Source of the DNA: VGBO01 sp964453335
GTDB taxonomy: Bacteria > Actinomycetota > Acidimicrobiia > Acidimicrobiales > CAIXPF01
Assembly: GCA_964453335.1 (NCBI GenBank)
Contig: CAYVOK010000011.1
Coordinates: 1-64,000, forward strand
Direction of reading: 5' to 3'
DNA: 64,000 nucleotides
Position numbers and translations under genes: made by a program. The notes under the pieces are model-generated. The model was not told where the DNA came from. It saw only the letters and a list, made by a program, of their open reading frames with translations, and made no database searches. The stretch's first letter is position 1. Each line of letters opens with the position of its first letter. Of the stretch, positions 40,648 through 48,467 are shown one piece after another.

Positions 40648-42243
40648 GTGACGGACGGACCGGACGTCGTCGTCGTCGGGGCCGGCTTCGCCGGCATGTA
40701 CACGCTGCACCGCTGTCGAGCGCTCGGGCTCACCGCCCGTGCGTTCGAGGCGGGCACGGGTGTGGGTGGGACCTGGTACTGGAACCGGTACCCGGGCGCC
40801 CGTTGCGACGTCGAGTCGATGGAGTACTCCTACAGCTTCGACGAGGGCCTGCAGCAGGAGTGGTCCTGGACGGAGCGGTACGCCGCACAGCCGGAGATCC
40901 TCCAGTACGCGAACCACGTCGCCGACCGGTTCGACCTCCGCCGCGACATCACCTTCGAGACCCGGGTCCTCGGCGCCACGTGGGACGCCGGTTCGGCCAC
41001 CTGGACGGTGCGCACCGACGGCGGGGAAGAGGTCGTCGCGCGCTACCTCGTGATGGCGACGGGCTGTCTGTCGTCCACGAACACGCCCGAAATCCCCGGG
41101 CTCGACTCCTTCGAGGGCGAACTGCACCACACCGGGAACTGGCCCCACGACCCGGTCGACTTCCGTGGCAAGCGGGTCGGGGTCATCGGCACCGGTTCGT
41201 CGGCCGTGCAGGCGATCCCCGTGATCGCCGAGACCGCCGGTCACCTCACCGTGTTCCAGCGGACGCCGCAGTACACGGTGCCGGCCCGCAACCGACCCCT
41301 CGAGCCCGACGAGATCGCAGCGACGAAGGCCGAGTACGCCGAGTTCCGGGCCCGGAACCGGCTCATGCCCGCCGGGTTCGGTTCGCGCTACCCGCGCAAC
41401 GAGACCTCCGTGTTCGCCGTCGACGAGGACGCGGCCCGTGCCGAACTGCAGTTCCGCTGGGAACGTGGCGGGACCACGTTCATGGGGGCGTTCGGCGACC
41501 TCGCGCTCGACCGTGACGCGAACGAGATCGCGGCGTCGTTCGTGCGCGAGAAGATCGCCGAGACCGTCACCGACCCCGAGATCGCAGCGCGCCTCACCCC
41601 CACGCACGTGATCGGCTGCAAACGGCTCTGCATCGACACCGAGTACTTCGCGACGTTCAACCGTCCGAACGTCACCCTCGTCGACGTCGGTACGGAACCG
41701 ATCGAGGCGATCACGCCCGCAGGGGTGCGGACCGGCGGGGTCGAGCACCAGCTCGACATGCTCATCCTGGCCACCGGGTTCGACGCCATGACGGGAACCC
41801 TGCTGCGCATCGACATCCGGGGTCGTGACGGCATGACGCTCCGCGACGCCTGGTCGGCCGGGCCGCGCACCTACCTCGGTCTCTCGGTCGCAGGGTTCCC
41901 GAACCTGTTCATGGTGTCGGGGCCGGGGAGCCCGTCGGTGCTGACGAACATGATCGTGTCGATCGAACAGCACGTGGAGTGGATCACCGACTGCATCGCC
42001 GACCTGCGGACGGCGGGCCATCGGAGCATCGAGGCGACCGACGCCGCCCAGGAGGACTGGGTGCTCCACGTCAACTCGATCGCGGACAAGACGCTCTACC
42101 CGACGTGCAACTCGTGGTACCTCGGTGCGAACGTCCCCGGGAAGACCCGGGTGTTCATGCCGCTCCTCGGGTTCCCGCCGTACGTGGAGACCTGCCGACG
42201 CGTGGTCGAGAACGGGTACGAGGGCTTCACCCTCGGGGCGTGA
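40648..42243 (+). CDS. Type I Baeyer-Villiger monooxygenase
   Basis: A 531-residue BVMO, full length. The FAD motif VGAGFAGMYTLHRC and GVGGTWYWNRYPGARCDVES are canonical, the fingerprint is FEGELHHTGNWPHD, and the NADPH motif is GVIGTGSSAVQ. The end YPTCNSWYLGANVPGKTRVF is close to cyclohexanone/cyclododecanone-type enzymes. It inserts oxygen into cyclic or linear ketones. The GTG at 40648 follows GAAGGGGG. The last 17 bp overlap the DUF3817 gene on the opposite strand. TACGAT at 40596-40601 is a possible promoter. Confidence 0.95.
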   Translation: MTDGPDVVVVGAGFAGMYTLHRCRALGLTARAFEAGTGVGGTWYWNRYPGARCDVESMEYSYSFDEGLQQEWSWTERYAAQPEILQYANHVADRFDLRRDITFETRVLGATWDAGSATWTVRTDGGEEVVARYLVMATGCLSSTNTPEIPGLDSFEGELHHTGNWPHDPVDFRGKRVGVIGTGSSAVQAIPVIAETAGHLTVFQRTPQYTVPARNRPLEPDEIAATKAEYAEFRARNRLMPAGFGSRYPRNETSVFAVDEDAARAELQFRWERGGTTFMGAFGDLALDRDANEIAASFVREKIAETVTDPEIAARLTPTHVIGCKRLCIDTEYFATFNRPNVTLVDVGTEPIEAITPAGVRTGGVEHQLDMLILATGFDAMTGTLLRIDIRGRDGMTLRDAWSAGPRTYLGLSVAGFPNLFMVSGPGSPSVLTNMIVSIEQHVEWITDCIADLRTAGHRSIEATDAAQEDWVLHVNSIADKTLYPTCNSWYLGANVPGKTRVFMPLLGFPPYVETCRRVVENGYEGFTLGA

Positions 42244-42529
42244 TCGCACGGCGGCCAGCGAACGCGGCGCCGAAGGGGAGGGCAGCGGCGACGAGCACGA
42301 CGGTCACCGTCGTGACGTCCCAGCCGAGTCGGCGGCGCACGCCGACCGTCAGACCGACGAAGCACAGGTAGAGCACCCCGTGGGCGAGTCCCATGACCGG
42401 GACGAGGTCGGGCCCGTCCCCGACACGCCGGAGGACGACCGCAGCGATCAGGGCCACGTACGCCACCCCGTCCGCCGTGGCGAGCGCCCGGTGCGCACGC
42501 AGCGCAGGGTCGCGGGCGGGGTCGATCAC
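42227..42529 (-). CDS. DUF3817 integral membrane protein
   Basis: A 100-residue protein with three hydrophobic segments. It carries the DUF3817 core: ADGVAYVALIAAVVLRRV, then VPVMGLAHGVLYLCFVGLTV with the conserved GxxHGxL, then VTVVLVAAALPFG. DUF3817 proteins occur in many actinobacteria and firmicutes; the function is unknown. The GTG at 42529 overlaps the stop of the upstream LLM gene by 4 bp, so it is translationally coupled. Confidence 0.87.
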   Translation of the reverse strand: MIDPARDPALRAHRALATADGVAYVALIAAVVLRRVGDGPDLVPVMGLAHGVLYLCFVGLTVGVRRRLGWDVTTVTVVLVAAALPFGAAFAGRRAITPRG

Positions 42530-43563
42530 ACCGTCGACGACGCAGCGGCAGCCGGTACGCCGAGGCCCGGCCACGCCGCGGCGACGGCGTCGAGGCTCCA
42601 CAGGCGGTCGTCGATCCCGTGCGTCGACGTGTGCAGCATCAGCTCGTCGGCGTCGGTCGCCCCGGCGAGGGACACGAGCCCGTCGAGGACCCGGTCGACG
42701 GACCCGACGATTCGCGTCGACGGCATCGCGTTCGCTGCCGCCATCTCGGGGTGCTCCGCCGCGTCCTCCGGGGTGAGCAACGGCAGGAGCCGGCCGGTGC
42801 GCATCCCATACTTCCGCAGCTGCGACGGCCCCGCCCGCCACAGGGCGGTCGCGTCGTCGGGCGCGGCGAGCACCGACGCGGTGACGATCACGTGCGGGCG
42901 GTCGAGGAGGTGCGACGGCCGGAACGCCCGACGGTAGATGCCGACTGCGTCGAGCGTGCCACCCATGTCGAAGTGGTGGGCGAACCCGAAGGGGAGCCCC
43001 AACATGCCGGCGAGCTGCGCGCTGAAGTCGCTCGACCCGAGGAGGACGACCTGCGGGGTGCTCGTCGGCTCCGGGGTCGCCCGGAACGACCGCCACAACC
43101 CGTCGTCGGTGCGGGCGTCGCCGAGGAGACCCATCACGTCGAGCAGGTCACGGGGGAAGTCCTCCGCACCGAGGTCGGTCGTGCGACGCAGGGCGCGGGC
43201 GGTCTGCAGGTCGGAACCGGGGGCGCGTCCGATGCCGAGGTCTATCCTCCCGGGGTGCAGTGCCTCGAGCAGCGCGAACTGCTCGGCGACCACGAGCGGG
43301 GCGTGGTTGGGCAGCATCACCCCGCCCGACCCGATCCGGATGCGCTCCGTCGACGCGGCCAGGTGCGCCATGAGCACCGGCGGGTTCGTCGAGGCGACGG
43401 TCGCCATGTTGTGGTGCTCGGCCACCCAGAACCGGTGGAGTCCCAACGAGTCGGCCCGGCGGGCGAGCGCGACGGTCTCGGCGAGCGCCTCGGCGCTCGT
43501 GCGACCGTCCGCGACGGTCGCGAGGTCGAGCAGCGAGAGCGGGACTCGGGTGGGATCGGCCAC
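42526..43563 (-). CDS. LLM-class flavin-dependent oxidoreductase (luciferase-like, MsnO8 type)
   Basis: A 345-residue luciferase-like TIM barrel. PLSLLDLATVADGRTSAEAL, RFWVAEHHNMATVASTNPPV and GRIDLGIGRAPGSD are the hallmarks of the MsnO8/YwcH type, which usually use FMNH2. The reaction is probably a monooxygenation of an unknown substrate. The start GTG at 43563 has a leaderless TACGCT promoter. The stop overlaps the DUF3817 start. Confidence 0.9.
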   Translation of the reverse strand: MADPTRVPLSLLDLATVADGRTSAEALAETVALARRADSLGLHRFWVAEHHNMATVASTNPPVLMAHLAASTERIRIGSGGVMLPNHAPLVVAEQFALLEALHPGRIDLGIGRAPGSDLQTARALRRTTDLGAEDFPRDLLDVMGLLGDARTDDGLWRSFRATPEPTSTPQVVLLGSSDFSAQLAGMLGLPFGFAHHFDMGGTLDAVGIYRRAFRPSHLLDRPHVIVTASVLAAPDDATALWRAGPSQLRKYGMRTGRLLPLLTPEDAAEHPEMAAANAMPSTRIVGSVDRVLDGLVSLAGATDADELMLHTSTHGIDDRLWSLDAVAAAWPGLGVPAAAASSTV

Positions 43564-43570
43564 GACGACG

Positions 43571-43576
43571 AGCGTA
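43571..43576 (-). promoter_or_regulatory. -10 element (TACGCT), leaderless, of the LLM/DUF3817 unit
   Basis: TACGCT is 7 nt before the GTG at 43563; no ribosome binding site is present. Confidence 0.55.
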
Positions 43577-43597
43577 GGGGTTCCGGGGCGGGTGCCC

Positions 43598-44251
43598 TCA
43601 GCCGAGACTGGTGTCGAGCTTGGGTTCGCCGCGGAGCGACCGTTTCAGCTCGGCGAACCCGGGGAAGGAGGCGATCTCCCACACGGCGTCCCACAGGGCG
43701 CCCGCCCGGTCGGGTGCCGGTACCTCGTTGATCACCGGGCCGAAGAACGACTGCTCGACCCCGTCACGTCGGAACGTGAGGATCGGGGTGCCGACGTCCT
43801 TGCCGGTGCGGCGCAGCGCCTCGTCCTTCTCGGCGCGCAGCAGGTCGTCGAAGGACTCGTCGTTCGCCGCGCCGATGTAGCGCTCCTCGATGCCTGCCGA
43901 GCGCAGGTACGCGGGGAAACCCTCGGCGAAGTGGTCGGTGAGCTCCTTGCGACGACGGTGCACGTGGATGTCCCCACCGAAGGTCGTGTACAGGTCGCCC
44001 ATCCGTGCCGGACCCTCGGCCGCACGGATCGCCGCCGCCACGCGCAGCAGCTTCAGCCCGGTGCCGTGGATCTCGGGGTACCCGGCGGGGAACTCCGTGG
44101 CGTAGTCACGGTGCTCGTTGAGCAGCCGGAGGGGGATGAACCGCCAGTCGACCCGCAGGCCGCGCTGACGGGCCACGATGTCGACCCAGCGCGACGTGAG
44201 CCACGCCCACGGGCAGACCGGATCCCAGAAGAACTCGACGTCGGCGTCCAC
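43598..44251 (-). CDS. DsbA-fold, Rv2466c-like (mycothiol-dependent nitroreductase family) protein with CPWA active site
   Basis: A 217-residue thioredoxin/DsbA-fold protein. It follows Rv2466c of M. tuberculosis over its length: FFWDPVCPWAWLTSRWVDIV, LNEHRDY, the cis-Pro loop GTPILTF, SFFGPVINEVP, and ALWDAVWEIASFPGFAELKR. Rv2466c uses a CPWC site with mycothiol to reduce disulfides and nitro compounds. Here the second Cys is Ala (Cys13-Pro-Trp-Ala16), so a monothiol mechanism would be needed. The GTG at 44251 has a leaderless TAGTCT promoter. Confidence 0.85.
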   Translation of the reverse strand: MDADVEFFWDPVCPWAWLTSRWVDIVARQRGLRVDWRFIPLRLLNEHRDYATEFPAGYPEIHGTGLKLLRVAAAIRAAEGPARMGDLYTTFGGDIHVHRRRKELTDHFAEGFPAYLRSAGIEERYIGAANDESFDDLLRAEKDEALRRTGKDVGTPILTFRRDGVEQSFFGPVINEVPAPDRAGALWDAVWEIASFPGFAELKRSLRGEPKLDTSLG

Positions 44252-44257
44252 GGGCGG

Positions 44258-44263
44258 AGACTA
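44258..44263 (-). promoter_or_regulatory. -10 element (TAGTCT), leaderless, of the Rv2466c-like gene
   Basis: TAGTCT is 6 nt before the GTG at 44251 and just beyond the stop of the upstream nuclease-like gene. Confidence 0.55.
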
Positions 44264-45121
44264 CCCCCGCGCAACGCCGCCGTTCCGCCGCCCGCCGAGC
44301 CAGTCACCGCCCGGGGCACAGGTCGCCCGCCGCGGGCACGCCCAGCAGTGCAACCCCGGCACCCGGGGCAGGCGCTCGTCGCCGTCCTGGGCCACGGCGG
44401 CGGTGCCGGCGGCCCTGACGAACGCGTCGACGCCCCGCGCGAGCAGCGCGTCGTCGACGGTGAACACCTCGACGTGTGTCGCGGCCGGCACGACGACACG
44501 CACACGGGCCGGGCCCCGGTCGGCCAGGCGGCTGAGGAGCGCGGCGCACGCAGCGACCGTCCGGGCCTCGCCGGGCGCGCCGATCCGACCCCGGGTGACG
44601 ACTGCGTCGCCGTCGGGGGCCTCGACGTCGAGATGGGCGCGCAGCCGGAAACGGCCGCGTCGCGGCTCCCAGGTCAGTGCACCACGGAGCACGATCCTGC
44701 CTGTCGGACCGGGTGGGAGCAGGTGCGGCGCAGCTCCCGTCGCCCAGGTGACGACCGACCGTCGGAGGGTGGCGACCGCGACCGCGTCGAGACCGGCGAG
44801 CCACGCCTCGATCGAGCCCTCCTCGGGTCGCGTGGACCGCAGGACCGTGTCGAACATCGCAGCGACGAGGTCCGGGAGGTCCTCGTCGGGTCGGGGCGGC
44901 GGGGAGGCGAGCCGGGCGAGGACCCCGAGGCCGAGGATCCGGCGTGCGTTGACCGTGCTCCAGCGGAACTCGTCGCCGGGCGCGAACCCGAACGCAGGAC
45001 AGGCGGTCGGGCGGAGCGCGTCGTCGGTACCGACCCTCAGCCGTCCACCGGTCGGGGGCAGGGCGGCCCCGACCGCGTCGAGGCGGGCGGTCAGATCGGC
45101 GGCGAGGTCGGTCGCCGTCAC
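44261..45121 (-). CDS. RecB/Cas4-like protein with Fe-S staple but degenerate nuclease motifs
   Basis: A 286-residue protein with no recognised catalytic motif. It has one N-terminal Cys (Cys41 in TACPAFGF) and a C-terminal C259-x2-C262-x5-C268 (CWACPRRATC), the layout of the iron-sulfur staple of Cas4, AddB and Dna2. Between them, the place where D...ExK should be reads HLDVEAP...VVTRGRIG, so the ExK is missing. The upstream gene is a coupled relative with intact motifs (GTGA overlap at 45118-45121), which suggests a heterodimer of an active and an inactive subunit. This reading is inference. Confidence 0.6.
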   Translation of the reverse strand: MTATDLAADLTARLDAVGAALPPTGGRLRVGTDDALRPTACPAFGFAPGDEFRWSTVNARRILGLGVLARLASPPPRPDEDLPDLVAAMFDTVLRSTRPEEGSIEAWLAGLDAVAVATLRRSVVTWATGAAPHLLPPGPTGRIVLRGALTWEPRRGRFRLRAHLDVEAPDGDAVVTRGRIGAPGEARTVAACAALLSRLADRGPARVRVVVPAATHVEVFTVDDALLARGVDAFVRAAGTAAVAQDGDERLPRVPGLHCWACPRRATCAPGGDWLGGRRNGGVARG

Positions 45122-46098
45122 AGGACGTCGTCCTCGTCAGGGTCCGCCGCAACGGGGCACACCCGACGGTCGGGGCAGAACCGGCACCACGGGCCGGGGT
45201 TCGTCGCGACCCGGCCCTGCATCACGTCGGCGAGGACCTCGAGCGCCCGCCCGACGCGCACCGCTGCGGACTGCAACGTCGGTGCGTCCGCCCGCAGCTC
45301 GCACAGGAGACCCTGCGGTGCGGGGAGCGCCGGCGCCGCCCACCACACCGCGCCACCGTTCGGCGCGGCGCCTTCCACGAGTGCGGCGACGAGCAGGTAC
45401 AGCGCGAGGTCGTCGACATGGCCTGGATCGGGGCGTCCCGACTTCAGCTCGACGAGCAGCCTCGGACGCCACGCGCTGCCCGTCGCTGGCGGGGTCGGAC
45501 CGAGCGCGATGTCGATGCGGCACGCGACCACGGCGGCCGGGCCGTCACCGAGGTCACCGAGCGCCAGCTCGAGGGGGAGCTCGCTCCGGTACCACCAGGC
45601 CGGATGGAGTGTCGTCCGCCACGACGCACGGAACCGGCGCACCCGTTCGGCGAGCTGCTCGGCGAGGAGATCGCGTTCCGCACCGAGTACGACGTCGACG
45701 AGGTCGTCGGCGCCGACGGTCCGCAGGGCCTCGCACGCCCGGTCGAGTGTGCGCAGTGGTCCGTCCGCCTCGGGGTCGACGACCCGTTCGACGACGAGGT
45801 GTGCGACCTGTTCGAAGAGCGCCCCGAGCGCGAGCGCCGTCGTCGGTCCGGGGTCGGTCGCACCGGCGAGACGGGCGGCGCCCGAACGCGGGCAGTCGAG
45901 GAGCGCGGCCACGGTCGCCTTCGTCAACCGGAGCGGGCGTGCGACGGGGTCGACCCGGGCGGCAGCACGCACGGCGAGGGCGTCGAGCCCTTCCCGGAGG
46001 TCCTCGAGGGTCGCCGTGTCCACGTCAGTGGGGTGCGTGGTGTCGAGCGCCGACCGCAGCCAGTCGGTGAGCGGGGTGGGCGTCGGCTCGACGTGCAC
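45118..46098 (-). CDS. PD-(D/E)XK nuclease, RecB/Cas4-like, with 4Fe-4S staple
   Basis: A 326-residue protein. The nuclease core is visible in order: His100 in GALFEQVAH, Glu173 in SELPLEL, Asp196 in CRIDIALG, Glu217-x-Lys219 in LLVELKSG, and HVDDLALYLLVA as the Q/Y helix. Cys69 (LLDCPRSGAARL) with Cys305-x2-Cys308-x5-Cys314 (CRFCPDRRVC) forms the Fe-S staple seen in Cas4 and AddB. No cas genes or helicase are adjacent. It is expected to be a single-strand exonuclease or DNA end processor. GTG 46098 is the chosen start, 11 bp after the azlD-like stop. Confidence 0.75.
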   Translation of the reverse strand: MHVEPTPTPLTDWLRSALDTTHPTDVDTATLEDLREGLDALAVRAAARVDPVARPLRLTKATVAALLDCPRSGAARLAGATDPGPTTALALGALFEQVAHLVVERVVDPEADGPLRTLDRACEALRTVGADDLVDVVLGAERDLLAEQLAERVRRFRASWRTTLHPAWWYRSELPLELALGDLGDGPAAVVACRIDIALGPTPPATGSAWRPRLLVELKSGRPDPGHVDDLALYLLVAALVEGAAPNGGAVWWAAPALPAPQGLLCELRADAPTLQSAAVRVGRALEVLADVMQGRVATNPGPWCRFCPDRRVCPVAADPDEDDVL

Positions 46099-46109
46099 GA
46101 CCGCCGCCG

Positions 46110-46418
46110 TCAGTTCCAGCCGAGACGGCGCGCGAGCGCGGTCGAGGCCGCAGCGGCCACGACGACGACGACGAGCGGGACCCGTCGCCATGCGAGTGCG
46201 CCGGCGACGGTGACCCCGAGGACGCGGGCGTCGACGCTGAGGTCCTGCCGGGTGGCGAAGGTCTGCATGGCGACGACGGCGGACACGATCGCGAGCGGGA
46301 GCAGCGACAACGGTCGGATCCACCGCTCGTTCGCCCCGAGACGACCGAGGACGTACAGGCCGGCGAGACGGTTCAGCGCGTTGCCGATCGCGACGATGAC
46401 GAAGCCGGCCCAGGTCAC
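46110..46418 (-). CDS. AzlD-family branched-chain amino acid transport protein
   Basis: A 102-residue protein with three to four hydrophobic segments, the size of AzlD. LYVLGRLGANERWIRPLSLL and LPLAIVSAVVAMQTF are typical. AzlD is the small partner of the AzlC exporter of branched-chain amino acids. The GTG at 46418 overlaps the azlC stop (GTGA). Confidence 0.85.
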   Translation of the reverse strand: MTWAGFVIVAIGNALNRLAGLYVLGRLGANERWIRPLSLLPLAIVSAVVAMQTFATRQDLSVDARVLGVTVAGALAWRRVPLVVVVVAAAASTALARRLGWN

Positions 46419-47116
46419 GGTGCCGCCACCTCGGCACGGGCCGTCCGCCAACCGGTCGACGGGAACGCGAGCGCAGCGACCGCCGCCCCCGACGCGACGA
46501 GGATCGGCACACCGGGAGGCGCGACCGGCGTCAGCGCGATCGCCGTGAGGGCGCCGAGCACCACCGCAGCCGTGGCGTCCCGCCGGGTTCTCGCCCCGAC
46601 CATCACCGACACGAGCGACGCAGGGAACAGGGCGTCGAGCCCGATCGCACGCGGGTCGCCGACGATGTTGCCGAGCGCGAGACCGACGGCGGAACCGAAG
46701 AACCAGCCGGTCGACATCGCCGTCGCGACCCGCCAGTACGCCCGGCGTCCCGGCTCGCCGTCACCGGCCGCGAGCGACGCGGCGACTTGCGCCTCGCCGA
46801 TCACGTGCGCCATGGCGATCCGTTCCCACCACGGCGCATCCCAACGGCGCGCCATGCTCATCGCCAACAGCCCGAACCGGGAGCTGACGAGGAGGGCCGA
46901 CGCGACGGCCGGTGCGAGACCGCCGCCGGCGCCGATCACCGCGGCGAAGGCGAGCTCGCCGGTGCCGGAGAACCACACCAGTGCGGCGAGCATCGTGATG
47001 ATCGCCGGGGTGTCGATCTCCGTCATCACCGAGGAGACGGCGATGCCGACCATCACGGACGCGAGCCACAGTGCGAGGAGGTCGGCGAAGCGGAGTCTCG
47101 GTGCGGTCGTGCTCAC
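46415..47116 (-). CDS. AzlC-family branched-chain amino acid exporter subunit
   Basis: A 233-residue membrane protein of the AzlC type. TEIDTPAIITMLAALVWFSG, TGELAFAAVIGAGGG, VSSRFGLLAMSMARRWDAPW and HVIGEAQVAA are the family positions. AzlC with AzlD exports branched-chain amino acids. Divergent from the diadenylate-cyclase-like gene, 86 bp between starts, and followed by azlD and the two nuclease-like genes in one unit. Confidence 0.85.
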   Translation of the reverse strand: MSTTAPRLRFADLLALWLASVMVGIAVSSVMTEIDTPAIITMLAALVWFSGTGELAFAAVIGAGGGLAPAVASALLVSSRFGLLAMSMARRWDAPWWERIAMAHVIGEAQVAASLAAGDGEPGRRAYWRVATAMSTGWFFGSAVGLALGNIVGDPRAIGLDALFPASLVSVMVGARTRRDATAAVVLGALTAIALTPVAPPGVPILVASGAAVAALAFPSTGWRTARAEVAAP

Positions 47117-47202
47117 CCGGCGTCGTCCCCCCGCTGGTCGACGCCGCCCCGACGAGCGGCACGCCGACGCGCACGGTAGCCGCGGCGGCCACAATGGTGG
47201 CG

Positions 47203-48447
47203 GTGTCCGGCACGACCACGACGACGGACCGGGCCGATCGACGTCGTCGACGGCTACGGGAGGAGCTCGCCGACGTCGGCTTCGTCGTCCCCGACGGTCT
47301 CGAGGGGGAACTGCTCCTCGGCGAGATCGACTACGCCCGCCACCCTCCCCGTCACGAGGGGACCTTCCCGTCCTACGGCGCTCTCCTCTGTGTGGAGCCG
47401 GTGCCCGACCTCGCCCCCTACGACCGGTACGGCACGGGTGAGACGTCCGTCGACACGCTCCGTCGTCTCGCGGACGGCCGCCAGTCCTTCGTCCTCGTGG
47501 AAGGGGACCGGGTCGAGGTGGCGGTCCTCGACGAGCCGCACGAGCGCGAGGTCGAACTCGTCAGGTTGCACCGGGCGTTCCCCGGTATCACGATCGTCCA
47601 ACGCCTGACCGACGGGCAGGTGCGGGTGCTGGGTCCCGACGCGATCCTCAACTGGGACGGGGCGCACTGGTGGACCAAGCCGTACGCCGAGTCCTATCTC
47701 GCGGGCGTCGCGGCGTCGGTGCCGGGGTGCTCGCAGATGATCCTGCGGGCCATCCTCGAGTTCTGCGTGCACACGATGAGCCCGTCCCGTGCCGGGGCGA
47801 TGCTCGTCTGGCGACTCGACCGCGACGACGCCGAGGTGGCCGACGAACCGGGGGAGGAGACCCACCACCTCCGGGGCACCGAGGAGTCGGTGCGGCTGCC
47901 GCGCCTGTCGCTCCTCGACGCCGGCACCCACGGCGCGGTCCGACAGCTCCTCACCCAGGTGGACGGCGCGACCGTGGTCGACGCGGACGGGAACCTGCGG
48001 GCGACGGGCCTGCACCTCGCCGTGTCGACCGATGCACAACGGCTCGTGGCCGTGCCGCGGGGGCGCGGGACCCGGCACACGGCCGCGCAACGGTTCTCCT
48101 TCGACGAGGAACGCACGGTCGTCTTCGTCGTGTCCGCCGACGGTCCGGTGAGCGTGTTCTCCGACGGCGCCCGGATCGCCGCGATCGACGCGACGCACGG
48201 TGAGACCACCGGCCTCGAGGCGGGTCCCCAGTTCGACGGTGTCGTCACGACGACGTGCAGTCGGTGCGCGCGTCGCCTGAGCGTCCGACGGGCCGTCGGC
48301 TCGATCGCCCGCGACGACGACGAACCCTCGCTCGACGACGACGTCGCACCCGTCGCCCGGATCACCTGCCCGGTCTGCGGGACGACGGCGACGGTGGTCG
48401 GTGCGGCGGAGGGGGCGGCAGCCCGGGTCGTGAAGCGCCGCAGCTGA
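47203..48447 (+). CDS. Diadenylate-cyclase-like (DisA_N) protein with C-terminal Zn ribbon
   Basis: A 414-residue protein in three parts. Residues 1-175: a domain I do not recognise. About 180-325: DisA_N/DAC-like, with AILEFCVHTMSPSRAGAMLV, the motif Asp254-Gly-Ala256, and GTRHTAAQRFSFDEERTVVF where canonical RHR is Arg291-His-Thr293, followed by VVSADGPVSVFSDG. Residues 350-395: a zinc ribbon C352-x2-C355 / C389-x2-C392. DAC proteins join two ATP into c-di-AMP; the third residue of RHR normally contacts ATP, so activity is uncertain. The GTG at 47203 was chosen because CACAAT lies 7 nt upstream; ATG 47194 is possible. Confidence 0.75.
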   Translation: MSGTTTTTDRADRRRRRLREELADVGFVVPDGLEGELLLGEIDYARHPPRHEGTFPSYGALLCVEPVPDLAPYDRYGTGETSVDTLRRLADGRQSFVLVEGDRVEVAVLDEPHEREVELVRLHRAFPGITIVQRLTDGQVRVLGPDAILNWDGAHWWTKPYAESYLAGVAASVPGCSQMILRAILEFCVHTMSPSRAGAMLVWRLDRDDAEVADEPGEETHHLRGTEESVRLPRLSLLDAGTHGAVRQLLTQVDGATVVDADGNLRATGLHLAVSTDAQRLVAVPRGRGTRHTAAQRFSFDEERTVVFVVSADGPVSVFSDGARIAAIDATHGETTGLEAGPQFDGVVTTTCSRCARRLSVRRAVGSIARDDDEPSLDDDVAPVARITCPVCGTTATVVGAAEGAAARVVKRRS

Positions 48448-48455
48448 GGTGGCCC

Positions 48456-48461
48456 TACCGT
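48456..48461 (+). promoter_or_regulatory. -10 element (TACCGT), leaderless, of the enoyl-CoA hydratase gene
   Basis: TACCGT is 6 nt before the ATG at 48468; the stop of the upstream gene is 9 bp before the element. Confidence 0.55.
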
Positions 48462-48467
48462 GGGGCC

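Noticed and set aside
38689..42249. An open frame of more than 1100 codons on the minus strand across the MaoC, SDR and BVMO genes
   Set aside because: It is antisense to four well-supported genes. Its translation is rich in Arg/Gly/Val/Asp without domain motifs, as expected for a shadow frame in very GC-rich DNA.
45118..46098. Assignment of the PD-(D/E)XK gene as Cas4 of a CRISPR system
   Set aside because: No cas1, cas2 or repeat array is nearby, and the protein is larger than typical Cas4 (about 200 residues).
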